Program-made: the position numbers and the translations under genes
Shown: positions 55,633-64,000 of the stretch, one piece after another
Layout: each line of letters starts with the position of its first letter
Position numbering within the stretch: position 1 is the stretch's first letter
Notes under the pieces: model-generated
The model's input: only the letters and a program-made list of their open reading frames with translations
Told to the model about the DNA's origin: nothing
The model's database searches: none
Assembly: GCF_003610235.1 (NCBI RefSeq)
Contig: NZ_RAPR01000001.1
Location: 2,728,001-2,792,000 of the forward strand
Direction of reading: 5' to 3'
From: Catellatospora citrea
GTDB taxonomy: Bacteria; Actinomycetota; Actinomycetes; Mycobacteriales; Micromonosporaceae
Length of the DNA stretch: 64,000 nucleotides

Positions 55633-56181
55633 TCAGGCTGCCGGGCAGATGTCGTTCAGCGCCTCGTTGGCGGTGGTCAGATCCGGGCTGAACAGGATCT
55701 GCTGCATCTTGGAGGGGTCCTCGGCGAGCTTCTGCGGGTCGCCGAGCTGGGCCACCGAGGCGTCCAGCGCCTTGGCGACGTCCTCCAGCGCCTTGCGCAG
55801 CCTCGGGTCGGCGGTCTTGGCCGCCTCGGCCTTCACCGTGGTCGACAGCGCCACGTAGTCCTTGGTCAGCTCGTCGAAGAAGACCTTGACCTTGTCCGGG
55901 TCGCTCAGCGCCTGGCCCATCTGCTCCGCCCTGGTCACCAGCTTGGAGACGAACTTCTTGCTCTCGGCGATCACCGCGGCGCAGGTCGCCTTCGGGTCGG
56001 TGGTGCCGGTGACGGCACCGGAGGCACCGGGGACGGCACTCGCGACGGAACTCGGGCTCGCCTCGGTCGAGGCCCCGGCGGACGGCACCGAGCCCGCGTT
56101 CGGTCGCACCGGGTCGCCCGCGCAGGCGGTGGCGGTGAACAGCGCGGCGCCGAGCACGGCAGCGGCAAGGATGCGTCGCAT
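55633..56181 (-). CDS. Lipoprotein C of a tandem paralogous trio
   Basis: 182-aa lipoprotein: MRRILAAAVLGAALFTATAC with lipid Cys20, a longer Ser/Ala/Gly/Val linker to residue 63, then a helical domain opening at Cys67 (PKATCAAVIAESKKFV) and closing with Cys near the end (NDICPAA). ATG at 56181 has GGAGG upstream. It is nearest to rne; the three genes read in the same direction with gaps of 73 and 271 bp. Confidence 0.8.
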   Translation of the reverse strand: MRRILAAAVLGAALFTATACAGDPVRPNAGSVPSAGASTEASPSSVASAVPGASGAVTGTTDPKATCAAVIAESKKFVSKLVTRAEQMGQALSDPDKVKVFFDELTKDYVALSTTVKAEAAKTADPRLRKALEDVAKALDASVAQLGDPQKLAEDPSKMQQILFSPDLTTANEALNDICPAA

Positions 56182-56306
56182 GGGGCGGCCTCCAGGCTCT
56201 GAGGGGTCTGGGCAGAGCACTGCCCGGGGATGCGGAAACACATACCCCGGGCAGCTTACGCAAGTCCTCCGCCGACGCATCCGCCGCGAACGATCTCCGT
56301 GCGGTG

Positions 56307-58997
56307 CTACGGGCGGGTGCGCCGCCGACCGCCGCGGCGGGTACGCCGCCTGGTCGGCGTGTCGCCGCCGTCCTCGCCGGGCTCCTCGCCCGCCTCGTCC
56401 TCGTCCTCGGCCACCGTCTCGTACCGCGACAGGTCGTAACCCTCGGTGTCGTAGTACGCCGGCTCCGCGGCCTTCTGCTGCTTCGGCGCGGGCGGCGCCA
56501 CGGCGGCCTGCTGCTTGACCTGTGCGGGCGGCAGCTGCACCGGCGGCGCGGCCTGCACCGGCGCCCGGCGCTCGGAGACCGGCTCGGTGTGGATGATGAC
56601 CCCGCGGCCCTTGCAGTGCTCGCACGGCTCGCTGAACGCCTCCAGCAGGCCCGCCCCGATGCGCTTGCGCGTCATCTGGACCAGGCCGAGCGAGGTGATC
56701 TCGGTAACCTGGTGCTTGGTCCGGTCCCGGCCCAGGCACTCGGTCAGGCGGCGCAGCACCAGCTCGCGGTTGCTCTCCAGCACCATGTCGATGAAGTCGA
56801 TCACCACGATGCCGCCGAGGTCGCGCAGCCGCAGCTGGCGCACGATCTCCTCGGCCGCCTCCAGGTTGTTGCGGGTGACCGTCTCCTCGAGGTTGCCGCC
56901 GACACCGGTGTACTTGCCGGTGTTGACGTCGACGACGGTCATCGCCTCGGTCCGGTCGAAGACCAGGTGGCCGCCCGAGGGCAGGAACACCTTGCGGTCC
57001 AGGCCCTTGAGGATCTGCTCGTCGATGCGGTACGTCGCGAACACGTCGGAGACGCCGGTGTGCCGGTGCACCCGGTCCACCAGGTCGGGCGACACGTGCC
57101 CGAGGTAGGTCTGCACGGTGTCGTAAGCGTTGTCGCCCTGCACCACGAGTTCCTTGAAGTCCTCGTTGAACAGGTCGCGGACCACCCGGACGACCAGGTC
57201 GGGCTCACCGTAGAGCAGCGCGGGCGCGCCGCCCTCGGACGCCTTGGCCTGGATGTCCTCCCACTGCGACTGCAGCCGCAGCACGTCGCGCTCGAGGTCC
57301 TCCTCGGAGGCGCCCTCGGCGGCGGTGCGCACGATCACGCCCGCGCCCTCGGGGACCAGCTTCTTGAGAATGTCGCGCAGCCGCTTGCGCTCCACGTCGG
57401 ACAGCTTGCGGCTGATGCCGGAGGCGTTGCCGTTGGGCACGTACACCAGGTGCCGGCCGGACAGCGCGACGTGGCTGGACAGCCGCGCGCCCTTGTGCCC
57501 GATCGGGTCCTTGGTCACCTGCACCAGCACGGAGTCGCCGGACTTCAGCGCCTGCTCGATGGAGCGCTGGCGGCCCTCCAGTCCGGCCGCGTCCCAGTTG
57601 ACCTCACCGGCGTACAGCACCGCGTTGCGGCCCCGGCCCAGGTCGACGAAGGCGGCCTCCATGCTCGGCAGCACGTTCTGCACCTTGCCCAGGTACACGT
57701 TGCCGACCATGGTGGCGGTGGCGGCGCGGGTGACGTAGTGCTCGACGAGCACACCGTCCTCCATGACCGCGATCTGCGTACGGTCCGGGTTCTCCCGGAT
57801 GACCATGACCCGGTCGACCGCCTCGCGGCGGGCCAGGAACTCCGACTCGGTCAGGATCGGCGGGCGGGTGCGGCGCTGCTCGCGGCCGTCCCGGCGGCGC
57901 TGGCGCTTGGCCTCCAGCCGGGTCGACCCGGACACGCCCTGCACCTCGTCGCTGACGGCGCGCGGCTCGCGGATGCGCACCACGGTGTGCACGCCGTCCT
58001 CGGCCTCGGCGCCCTCGTCCCCGGCGCCCTTGCGGCGGCGGCGGCGACGGCGGCGGGTCAGCGGCTCGCCGTCGGCGTCCGTCTCCTCCTCGTCACCGGC
58101 CTCGACGGCCTCGGGCTGCTCCTCGTCACCGTTGTCGTCCGCGCCGCCCTTGCCCCGGCCACGGCCGCGACGGCCCCGGCGGCGACGGGCGCGCGCGTTC
58201 TCCTCGGTCTCGTCCTCCTCGGCCTCCTCGTCGGCGGCGACGGGCTCGGCGGCCTCCGCCTCGACGACGGCCTCCTCCTCGTCCCGGCCGCGGCGGCGCT
58301 TGCGGCGACGACCGGTCTCGGCCGGCTCCGCCACCTCCACGGGCTCCTCGACGACGGGACGCGCGGCGGCCACGGGGCGCACCGGAGCCGCGGTCGCCTC
58401 GGGGGCCATGAACAGCACGGACGGGGCCAGCCGGCGCGGGGCTCCGCCCACCTGCTCGGCAGCCTCGGCGGCGGCCTCGGCCGCCTCCTCGTCCTCCTCG
58501 GCTTCCTCGGCGAGCGCGTCGGCCATGGTGGCCGGCGAGAGCTCGGCGACGGCCGGTACGGGCTCGATTACGTCGTTCACCCCAGACTCGCCGGAGATGT
58601 CCGGCTCTGCGGCTTTCTTCCGACGCCGGGTCGTCTTCTTCACCGGCGCGGCCTCTTCGGCAGGCTCCTCGGCGGCATCCGCGGCCTCGGGGGCCGCCGC
58701 GACAGCACGCTTGCGGGTACGCCGACGAGCAGGCGCCGCCTCGGGCTCCGCCGCAGCGGAAACGCCCTCGGCGGATGCCGCGTCAGCGGCCACCGGCTCC
58801 GGCGCCGCGGGCTGGGCCATGACGGGCTCAGGCGTCACCGGGGCTGGTTCGGGCGTCGCAGGCGCGCCCGTGACGGCGTCGCCGTCGGTGTTCGCGCCGG
58901 TCACGGCACTGGGCTGGTCAGCCGAGGCCGCGCTCGGCGCGTTCTGCGAAACGTTGTCGGCATTCTCGTGCCGATCTGCGGGCTCGTGTTCGAGCAT
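56307..58997 (-). CDS. rne: Ribonuclease E/G
   Basis: 896-aa endoribonuclease for mRNA decay and rRNA/tRNA processing. Residues 1-375 are a disordered, alternating acidic and Arg-rich extension (RRRRRRRRKGAGDEG), as in actinobacterial RNase E where the scaffold region is N-terminal. The catalytic half follows: S1 domain (about 433-510), DNase-I-like domain with DVNTGKYTG (Asp690) and GGIVVIDFIDM (Asp about 735), and the zinc-link CEHCKGRG (about 790). Start ATG at 58997 has GGAG 10 nt upstream. Confidence 0.95.
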   Translation of the reverse strand: MLEHEPADRHENADNVSQNAPSAASADQPSAVTGANTDGDAVTGAPATPEPAPVTPEPVMAQPAAPEPVAADAASAEGVSAAAEPEAAPARRRTRKRAVAAAPEAADAAEEPAEEAAPVKKTTRRRKKAAEPDISGESGVNDVIEPVPAVAELSPATMADALAEEAEEDEEAAEAAAEAAEQVGGAPRRLAPSVLFMAPEATAAPVRPVAAARPVVEEPVEVAEPAETGRRRKRRRGRDEEEAVVEAEAAEPVAADEEAEEDETEENARARRRRGRRGRGRGKGGADDNGDEEQPEAVEAGDEEETDADGEPLTRRRRRRRRKGAGDEGAEAEDGVHTVVRIREPRAVSDEVQGVSGSTRLEAKRQRRRDGREQRRTRPPILTESEFLARREAVDRVMVIRENPDRTQIAVMEDGVLVEHYVTRAATATMVGNVYLGKVQNVLPSMEAAFVDLGRGRNAVLYAGEVNWDAAGLEGRQRSIEQALKSGDSVLVQVTKDPIGHKGARLSSHVALSGRHLVYVPNGNASGISRKLSDVERKRLRDILKKLVPEGAGVIVRTAAEGASEEDLERDVLRLQSQWEDIQAKASEGGAPALLYGEPDLVVRVVRDLFNEDFKELVVQGDNAYDTVQTYLGHVSPDLVDRVHRHTGVSDVFATYRIDEQILKGLDRKVFLPSGGHLVFDRTEAMTVVDVNTGKYTGVGGNLEETVTRNNLEAAEEIVRQLRLRDLGGIVVIDFIDMVLESNRELVLRRLTECLGRDRTKHQVTEITSLGLVQMTRKRIGAGLLEAFSEPCEHCKGRGVIIHTEPVSERRAPVQAAPPVQLPPAQVKQQAAVAPPAPKQQKAAEPAYYDTEGYDLSRYETVAEDEDEAGEEPGEDGGDTPTRRRTRRGGRRRTRP

Positions 58998-59154
58998 CCG
59001 GACTGTTCTCCAGTTCTGGCGGTCCCGGGCGCGTAACAACGCAGCCACTCAGGAGCACACCGGTGTTTGCCGCCGGGGTCGCCCGACCAAGCGCCTGTCG
59101 AGGGCGCTCGGACGGGCATCCGCCGAAGTCTGCCGAGAGCGGTGACCGGTCGGG

Positions 59155-59955
59155 TCAACGCTCGCCGATGGCGACGGGCTCGCGATCCGCGTCGAGCGGA
59201 TCCACGATCTCCCCCTGGGGGGTCAGCGTGCCCTGTGCCAGCCGGGTCGCCCTGGCACTTTTCAGTGAATGGGGCGCCGACGGCTCCAGGTCCGCAACCA
59301 CGCGCAGGCCGGACAGGACGTCATCGGGCCGTACGGAGGGAGTGACCTGCCGCACGACAAGGTCGAGTATCGCACACGGGGCGGTCATGACCACGCCAGG
59401 TGGTGAGGTCTGTGACGAGACGGCCCCGACGGACACCACGGCGTCCCTGGTGTCGAAGGTGCGCCGGCCCTGTTTGGTCATGCGCTCGACCAACACCTCA
59501 CTCTGCGCGACGAAGGCCGCCACGGCGGTGGCGAGCTGCTCGTCGGTCACCCCGGGCAGCTCGATGCGCCACCGCGAGGCGGTGATCCGGTCGGCCAGGC
59601 TGCCCGGCGCGACGGCCTCCACGGCCTCGATCACGTCAAGGCCCGGCGACAGCGCGGCGTCCAGCGCCTTGCACAGCTCCGCCGGGTCCACCCGCTCCCG
59701 CAGGCCGATCTCCAGGTACTCCGCCTCGGAGGCCACCCCGGTGGGCGCGGCGCTGGCGAAGGAGATCTTCGGGTGCGGGGTGAAGCCCTGCGAGAAGGCG
59801 ATCGGCACGCCCGCCCGGTGGATCGCCCGCTCGACGGCGCGCGCGAAGTCGCGGTGCGAGGTGAAGCGCAGCGGGCCGCGCTTGGTGTAACGCAGCCGGA
59901 TGCGCTGCACGACGGGGGCCTGGCCACCCGTGGGCTGGTTCTTGGTACGCCCCAC
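59155..59955 (-). CDS. TIGR03936/DUF2344 radical-SAM-linked protein
   Basis: 266-aa protein that accompanies the adjacent radical SAM enzyme in many bacteria. VVQRIRLRYTKRGPLRFTSH, FARAVERAIHRAGVPIAFSQ and GFTPHPKISFASAAPTG are the DUF2344 signature. GTG at 59955 lies one base after the radical SAM stop, so the pair is coupled. The function of the pair is thought to be an RNA or protein modification but is not established. rne follows 157 bp downstream. Confidence 0.9.
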   Translation of the reverse strand: MGRTKNQPTGGQAPVVQRIRLRYTKRGPLRFTSHRDFARAVERAIHRAGVPIAFSQGFTPHPKISFASAAPTGVASEAEYLEIGLRERVDPAELCKALDAALSPGLDVIEAVEAVAPGSLADRITASRWRIELPGVTDEQLATAVAAFVAQSEVLVERMTKQGRRTFDTRDAVVSVGAVSSQTSPPGVVMTAPCAILDLVVRQVTPSVRPDDVLSGLRVVADLEPSAPHSLKSARATRLAQGTLTPQGEIVDPLDADREPVAIGER

Positions 59956-59956
59956 G

Positions 59957-61909
59957 TCAGGCTCCCGCGGGCACGCGCAGGCCGGTGTTGACCGGCGTGA
60001 TGGGCAGCAGTTTGTGGCCGGTCGGCCCGATCTGGATGCTGGTGTCCATCGACGGGCACACGCCGCAGTCGAAGCACGGCGTCCAGCGGCAGTCGTCCTG
60101 CTCGTACTCGGTGAGCGCGTCCTGCCAGTCCTGCCAGAGCCAGTCCTTGTCCAGGCCCGAGTCCAGGTGGTCCCAGGGCAGCACCTCGGACTGCTCGCGC
60201 TCGCGGGTGGTGAACCACTCCAGGTCCACGCCCAGGCCCGGCAGCACCTCGGCGCAGGCGTCGACCCAGCGGCGGTACGAGAAGTGCTCGCTCCACCCGT
60301 CGAAGCGCTGGCCGTTCTCCCACACCTTGCGGATGACCGCGCCGACGCGGCGGTCACCGCGTGCCAGCAGGCCTTCGATCAGCGAGGGCTCACCGTCGTG
60401 GTAGCGGAAGCCGATGGCCCGGCCCAGCGAGCGGTCCGAGTTGATCTCGTTCTTGAGCGCCTTGAGCCGCGCGTCGATGACCTCGGGGCGCTCCATCGGG
60501 GCCCACTGGAACGGGGTGTGCGGCTTGGGCACGAACCCGCCGATGGACACGGTGCAGCGGATGTCCTTGCTGCCGGTCGCCTGGCGGCCCGACTTGATGA
60601 CGTTGTGCGCCAGCCGCGCGATCTGCAGCACGTCCTCGTCGGTCTCGGTGGGCAGGCCGCACATGAAGTACAGCTTCACCTGCCGCCAGCCGTTGGAGTA
60701 CGCGGTGGTGACGGTGCGGATCAGGTCCTCCTCCGACACCATCTTGTTGATCACCTTGCGGATGCGCTCCGACCCGCCCTCGGGGGCGAAGGTCAGCCCG
60801 GTGCGGCGGCCGTTGCGGGCCAGCTCCTGCGCCAGGTCGATGTTGAACGCGTCCACCCGGGTGCTGGGCAGCGACAGCGAGACGTTGGTGCCCTCGTACT
60901 GGTCGGCCAGCCCGGAGCAGATGTCGCCGATCTCGGAGTGGTCGGCGCTGGACAGCGACAGCAGGCCGACCTCGGTGAAGCCGGAGAACTCCAGCCCGTC
61001 GTGCACCATCTGCGCCACGGTGGTGATGGAGCGCTCGCGCACCGGACGGGTGATCATGCCGGCCTGGCAGAAACGGCAGCCCCGGGTGCAGCCCCGGAAG
61101 ATCTCCACGGCGAACCGCTCGTGCACCGTCTCGGCCAGCGGCACCAGCGGCTTCTTCGGGTACGGCCACGCGTCGAGGTCCATGGTGGTGCGCTTGTGCA
61201 CCCGGAACGGCACGCCCGGGCGGTTGGGCACCACGCGCTGGATCCGGCCGTCGGGCAGGTAGTCCACGTCGTAGAAGCGCGGCACGTAGACCGACTCGGT
61301 CTTGGCCAGGCGCAGCAGGATCTCGTCACGGCCGCCGGGGCTGCCCTCGCGCTTCCACGCGGCGACGATGTCGGTGATCTCCAGCACGGCTTCCTCGCCG
61401 TCGCCGAGCACGGCGGCGTCGACGAAGTCGGCGATCGGCTCCGGGTTGAACGCGGCGTGGCCGCCCGCGACCACGATCGGGTGCGACTCGTCGCGATCGG
61501 CGGCCAGCAGCGGGATCTTCGCCAGGCTCAGCTCGGTGAGCATGTTGGTGTAACCGAGCTCGGTCGAGAAGGACAGGCCGAACAGGTCGAAGTCGCCGAC
61601 CGCACGGTGGCTGTCGACGGTGAACTGCGGCACGCCGCGCTCGCGCATCAGCTGCTCGAGGTCGGGCCAGACCGCGTAGGTGCGCTCGGCGAGCACGTCG
61701 TCGCGCTCGTTGAGCACCTCGTACAGGATCTGCACGCCCTGGTTGGGCAGGCCCACCTCGTACGCGTCCGGGTACGACAGCACCCACCGGACCGTGGCCG
61801 ACTCCCATGGTTTGACCACGGCGCCCAGCTCACCACCGACGTACTGGATGGGCTTGCTGACCAGGGGCAGCAACTGCTCAAGCTGGGGAAAGACCGACTC
61901 GCCACGCAT
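59957..61909 (-). CDS. TIGR03960 B12-binding radical SAM protein
   Basis: 650-aa enzyme. The N-terminal part (about 1-250) resembles a cobalamin-binding domain with YPDAYEVGLPNQGVQILYEV; the radical SAM core has CTRGCRFC at about residue 285-292; a C-terminal domain ends with two Cys-rich segments (TPCFDCGVCPSMD), likely a second Fe-S site. The start is uncertain: ATG at 61909 fits the usual N-terminus (SVFPQLEQLLPLVSKPIQ) and has TACCCT 8 nt upstream; the frame opens at 61942. Coupled with the DUF2344 gene. Confidence 0.92.
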   Translation of the reverse strand: MRGESVFPQLEQLLPLVSKPIQYVGGELGAVVKPWESATVRWVLSYPDAYEVGLPNQGVQILYEVLNERDDVLAERTYAVWPDLEQLMRERGVPQFTVDSHRAVGDFDLFGLSFSTELGYTNMLTELSLAKIPLLAADRDESHPIVVAGGHAAFNPEPIADFVDAAVLGDGEEAVLEITDIVAAWKREGSPGGRDEILLRLAKTESVYVPRFYDVDYLPDGRIQRVVPNRPGVPFRVHKRTTMDLDAWPYPKKPLVPLAETVHERFAVEIFRGCTRGCRFCQAGMITRPVRERSITTVAQMVHDGLEFSGFTEVGLLSLSSADHSEIGDICSGLADQYEGTNVSLSLPSTRVDAFNIDLAQELARNGRRTGLTFAPEGGSERIRKVINKMVSEEDLIRTVTTAYSNGWRQVKLYFMCGLPTETDEDVLQIARLAHNVIKSGRQATGSKDIRCTVSIGGFVPKPHTPFQWAPMERPEVIDARLKALKNEINSDRSLGRAIGFRYHDGEPSLIEGLLARGDRRVGAVIRKVWENGQRFDGWSEHFSYRRWVDACAEVLPGLGVDLEWFTTREREQSEVLPWDHLDSGLDKDWLWQDWQDALTEYEQDDCRWTPCFDCGVCPSMDTSIQIGPTGHKLLPITPVNTGLRVPAGA

Positions 61910-61990
61910 GGGTATCAAGGGTACGCGGTCGCACATGAGCACCGGACCTCGGGCGATTGCGTACCCGATGTCCGGTGGCGACCTGCGTGT

Positions 61991-62683
61991 CTACTGTTCC
62001 GCGTCGCCGGAGCTTCGCTTCGGAGCGTACCGGGACACATACTCCTGGCCGGTCAGCGCCTGGATGGCCATCATCACCGTGTCCGTGATCTCCCGCGCGG
62101 CGGTGCTGGCGGACTCGGCGTCCTTCCACGCCCCGACCTCGATCGGCTTGCCGAACTTGACGGTGACCTGGCCCGGCTTGAGCGACGGGATCGCCTGGCC
62201 GATGGGCTGCACCTTCTCGGTGCCGATCATGCCGACCGGGATGATCGGCACATCCGCGCCGAGCGCCAGCCGCGCCACCCCGGTGCGGCCGCGGTAGAGC
62301 CGCCCGTCCGGCGAGCGGGTGCCCTCGGGGTACACGGCGACCAGGCCGCCCTCCTTCAGCACCGGGATCGCCGCGTCGAAGGCGCTCAGCGCGGCCCGGC
62401 CGCCGGAGCGGTGCACCGGGATCGCGCCCAGGCCGCCCATCAGGGTGCGGAAGAACAGGCCGCTCAGGCCGGTGCCGACGAAGTAGTCCTCCTTGGCCCA
62501 GAAGGAGATGTGCCGGTTGACCGAGGAACCGAGGAAGAGTTCGTCGGCGACCGAGAGGTGGTTGCCTGCGAAGATCGCGCCACCGGTGGCGGGGATGTGC
62601 TCCGCGCCCTCGACAGTGGGGCGCCAGCCGAGCTTGATCGCGGGCGCCACCGTCCACAATCCGACCGTATAGAGCACCGGCAC
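61991..62683 (-). CDS. plsC: 1-acyl-glycerol-3-phosphate acyltransferase family protein
   Basis: 230-aa membrane-associated acyltransferase of phospholipid synthesis. Motif I NHLSVAD (41-47, an NHxSxxD form) and motif III PEGTRS (119-124) are intact. The N-terminus (VLYTVGLWTVAPAIKLGW) is a membrane-binding helix. GTG at 62683 has GGAGG 6 nt upstream. Which acyltransferase reaction it performs (lysophosphatidate or another acceptor) cannot be told. Confidence 0.9.
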   Translation of the reverse strand: MPVLYTVGLWTVAPAIKLGWRPTVEGAEHIPATGGAIFAGNHLSVADELFLGSSVNRHISFWAKEDYFVGTGLSGLFFRTLMGGLGAIPVHRSGGRAALSAFDAAIPVLKEGGLVAVYPEGTRSPDGRLYRGRTGVARLALGADVPIIPVGMIGTEKVQPIGQAIPSLKPGQVTVKFGKPIEVGAWKDAESASTAAREITDTVMMAIQALTGQEYVSRYAPKRSSGDAEQ

Positions 62684-62858
62684 TTTCTGCCTCCACAGGT
62701 GATGAGCTAGCCGGCCAGTGAACTTACCGTAGTCCTCTGAGCGGGCCCATACCCCCGGAACCGATCGCCTATGCGCCCGGAGTCTGAGATACTGACCGGC
62801 TCGTCGCCGGCCGTCGTCATGGCCTTGACCTGGGCAGACCTTGCCATGGAAAGGGAAC

Positions 62859-62898
62859 GAGGCGCGGCCTGTGACATTTCCGGCACAGGCCGCGCCTC
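62859..62898 (-). terminator. ileS terminator
   Basis: Perfect 15-bp stem (62859-62873 / 62884-62898) with a 10-nt loop, 18 bp beyond the ileS stop. Confidence 0.85.
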
Positions 62899-62916
62899 AC
62901 TCGTCGACTACTGCGG

Positions 62917-64000
62917 TCAGCTGCGGGCGACCGCCACGGTGACGTTGCCGCCGTCGCCGGCCTCACCGGTGAAGCCGCCGTCGACCGCGCCGTAGCTCAC
63001 GCTGTCGGCCAGCGTCTCGGCCGCCAGGAAGGCCTGGTGCTCACGCACCGCCGCGGCGACCTCGTCCGAGGCCTGCACCGTCAGCGCGATCCGGTCGGTG
63101 ATGGCCAGGTCCGCCTCCCGGCGCGCCTGCTGCACCACCCGGACCACGTCGCGGGCCAGACCCTCGGCCTCCAGCGCCGGGGTGACCGCGGTGTCCAGCA
63201 CCACGACCCCGGCGTCGCCGGGCAGCGCGGCGGAGTGCTCCGCGTCGGCGGCCACCAGCTTCAGCTCGTACTCGCCCTCCTGCAGGGTCACCCCGGCGGC
63301 GACCGGGGCGCCGTCGACCAGCGACCACTCCCCCGTCTTCACCGCCTTGATGACCTGCTGCACCGAGCCGCCGACGCGCGGGCCGAGCACCCGCGGCACC
63401 ACCGTGAGCACCTGCTCGCAGTGGCCGGTCAGGTCGTCGCTCAGCTCGACCGACTTCACGTTGACCTCGTCGGCGATCAGCTCCGCGAAGTCGCGCAGCG
63501 CGGACGCGTCCGGGGTCGCCACGGTCAGCGAGGACAGCGGCAGCCGCACCCGCAGGCCCTTGGCCTTGCGCAGCGACAGCGCCGCCGAGCAGACCTCGCG
63601 CACCCGGTCCATGGTGGCCACCAGGTCGTGGTCGGCCGGCAGCGTCGCCGCGTCCGGCCAGTCGGCCAGGTGCGCCGAGCGCTGCCCGGTCAGCCCGCGC
63701 CAGATCTCCTCCGCGGTCAGCGGCGCCAGCGGCGCGACCACCCGGGCCAGCGTCTCCAGCACCGTGTAGAGGGTGTCGAAGGCGTCGGCGTCACCGGCCC
63801 AGAAGCGGTCCCGGCTGCGGCGCACGTACCAGTTGGTCAGCGCGTCCAGATAGGTCCGCACCCCGGCGCAGGCCGCGGAGAGGTCGTACGCGTCGAGCTG
63901 GGCCGTCGTGGTCTCCACCAGCTCCCGGGTCTTGGCCAGCACGTAGCGGTCAAGCACGTGCGTGGAGTCGGTCCGGGTCCGGGCGGTGTGCCCGGCGGCG
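62917..64000 (-). CDS. ileS: Isoleucyl-tRNA synthetase, C-terminal part (truncated by window end)
   Basis: About 361 codons from the 3' end; the gene continues beyond position 64000. The visible part is the anticodon-binding region: LDRYVLAKTRELVETTTAQL, LTNWYVRRSRDRFWAGDAD, LAPFTAEEIW-like segment and a C-terminal domain of the long (eukaryote-like, mupirocin-tolerant type) IleS common in actinobacteria. The catalytic HIGH and KMSKS motifs are outside the window. No C-terminal zinc motif is seen. Confidence 0.93.
   Translation of the reverse strand, partial: AAGHTARTRTDSTHVLDRYVLAKTRELVETTTAQLDAYDLSAACAGVRTYLDALTNWYVRRSRDRFWAGDADAFDTLYTVLETLARVVAPLAPLTAEEIWRGLTGQRSAHLADWPDAATLPADHDLVATMDRVREVCSAALSLRKAKGLRVRLPLSSLTVATPDASALRDFAELIADEVNVKSVELSDDLTGHCEQVLTVVPRVLGPRVGGSVQQVIKAVKTGEWSLVDGAPVAAGVTLQEGEYELKLVAADAEHSAALPGDAGVVVLDTAVTPALEAEGLARDVVRVVQQARREADLAITDRIALTVQASDEVAAAVREHQAFLAAETLADSVSYGAVDGGFTGEAGDGGNVTVAVARS

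Noticed and set aside
59900..62710. Long plus-strand open frames opposite conserved minus-strand genes (also 19441-21666 and 56304-59036)
   Set aside because: They mirror the codon structure of the high-GC genes on the other strand (radical SAM, dnaJ/hrcA, rne), with biased, repetitive composition and no domain of their own.

Overview
The window is high-GC actinobacterial DNA. Gene order follows the recO-era-ybeY-phoH-hrcA-hemW-lepA-holA-comEC-nadD-obg-rne-ileS stretch known from Mycobacterium (roughly Rv2361c to Rv2444c), mostly on the minus strand. The family mix and the many leaderless promoters (TANNNT 6-7 nt before the start codon) suggest a filamentous actinomycete, probably Micromonosporaceae. 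That placement is an inference from gene order and protein families, not from a database search.

Layout. (1) 0.1-2.7 kb: uppS, recO, era. (2) 2.7-12.4 kb: an accessory block that separates era from its usual neighbours. It holds an HTH/ImmA-like protein lacking the catalytic Glu, purC, a small PIN-like pair, two secreted proteins, and a LacI-controlled sugar operon (Gfo/Idh/MocA, DUF993, TIM-barrel isomerase) with a perfect 14-bp LacI-type operator. (3) 12.5-24.4 kb: cytidine-deaminase-like protein, CNNM/CBS protein, ybeY, phoH, a beta-lactamase-fold protein, HIT and SDR genes, rsmE, dnaJ, hrcA with a CIRCE operator, a DUF4870 protein, hemW and a crotonase. (4) 24.5-28.8 kb: a secreted protein, a PhyH dioxygenase, and two paralogous secreted proteins built from a Cys-pair repeat reminiscent of chaplins. 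(5) 29-39.97 kb: NUDIX, lepA, DUF4240, rpsT, a small lower-GC island bounded by related 34-bp sequences, holA, comEC, comEA. (6) 40-44 kb: a GntR regulator with iteron-like repeats, a small Cys protein, a 74-bp duplicated sequence carrying DnaA-box-like sites, a secreted subtilisin, and an HTH regulator. (7) 44-47.3 kb: degV, lipoprotein, gpgP-like phosphatase, rsfS, nadD. (8) 47.4-51.6 kb: M1 aminopeptidase, and trpS behind a textbook tryptophan attenuator whose leader peptide ends MWWLP. (9) 51.7-64 kb: obg, rpmA, rplU, three tandem paralogous lipoproteins, rne, a DUF2344 protein and its radical-SAM partner, plsC, and the 3' part of ileS.

Functionally the backbone serves ribosome assembly and translation (era, ybeY, rsfS, obg, rsmE, lepA, rpsT, rplU, rpmA, trpS, ileS, rne), heat-shock control (hrcA/dnaJ), DNA metabolism (recO, holA, comEA/EC) and envelope precursors (uppS, plsC). 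The accessory blocks add sugar catabolism, secreted hydrolases and surface proteins, and small regulatory cassettes. The observations I rate highest are the trpS attenuator, the paired Cys-repeat surface proteins, the GntR cassette with its repeats, the ImmA-like protein without its catalytic Glu, and a wobble-paired hairpin upstream of rpsT.
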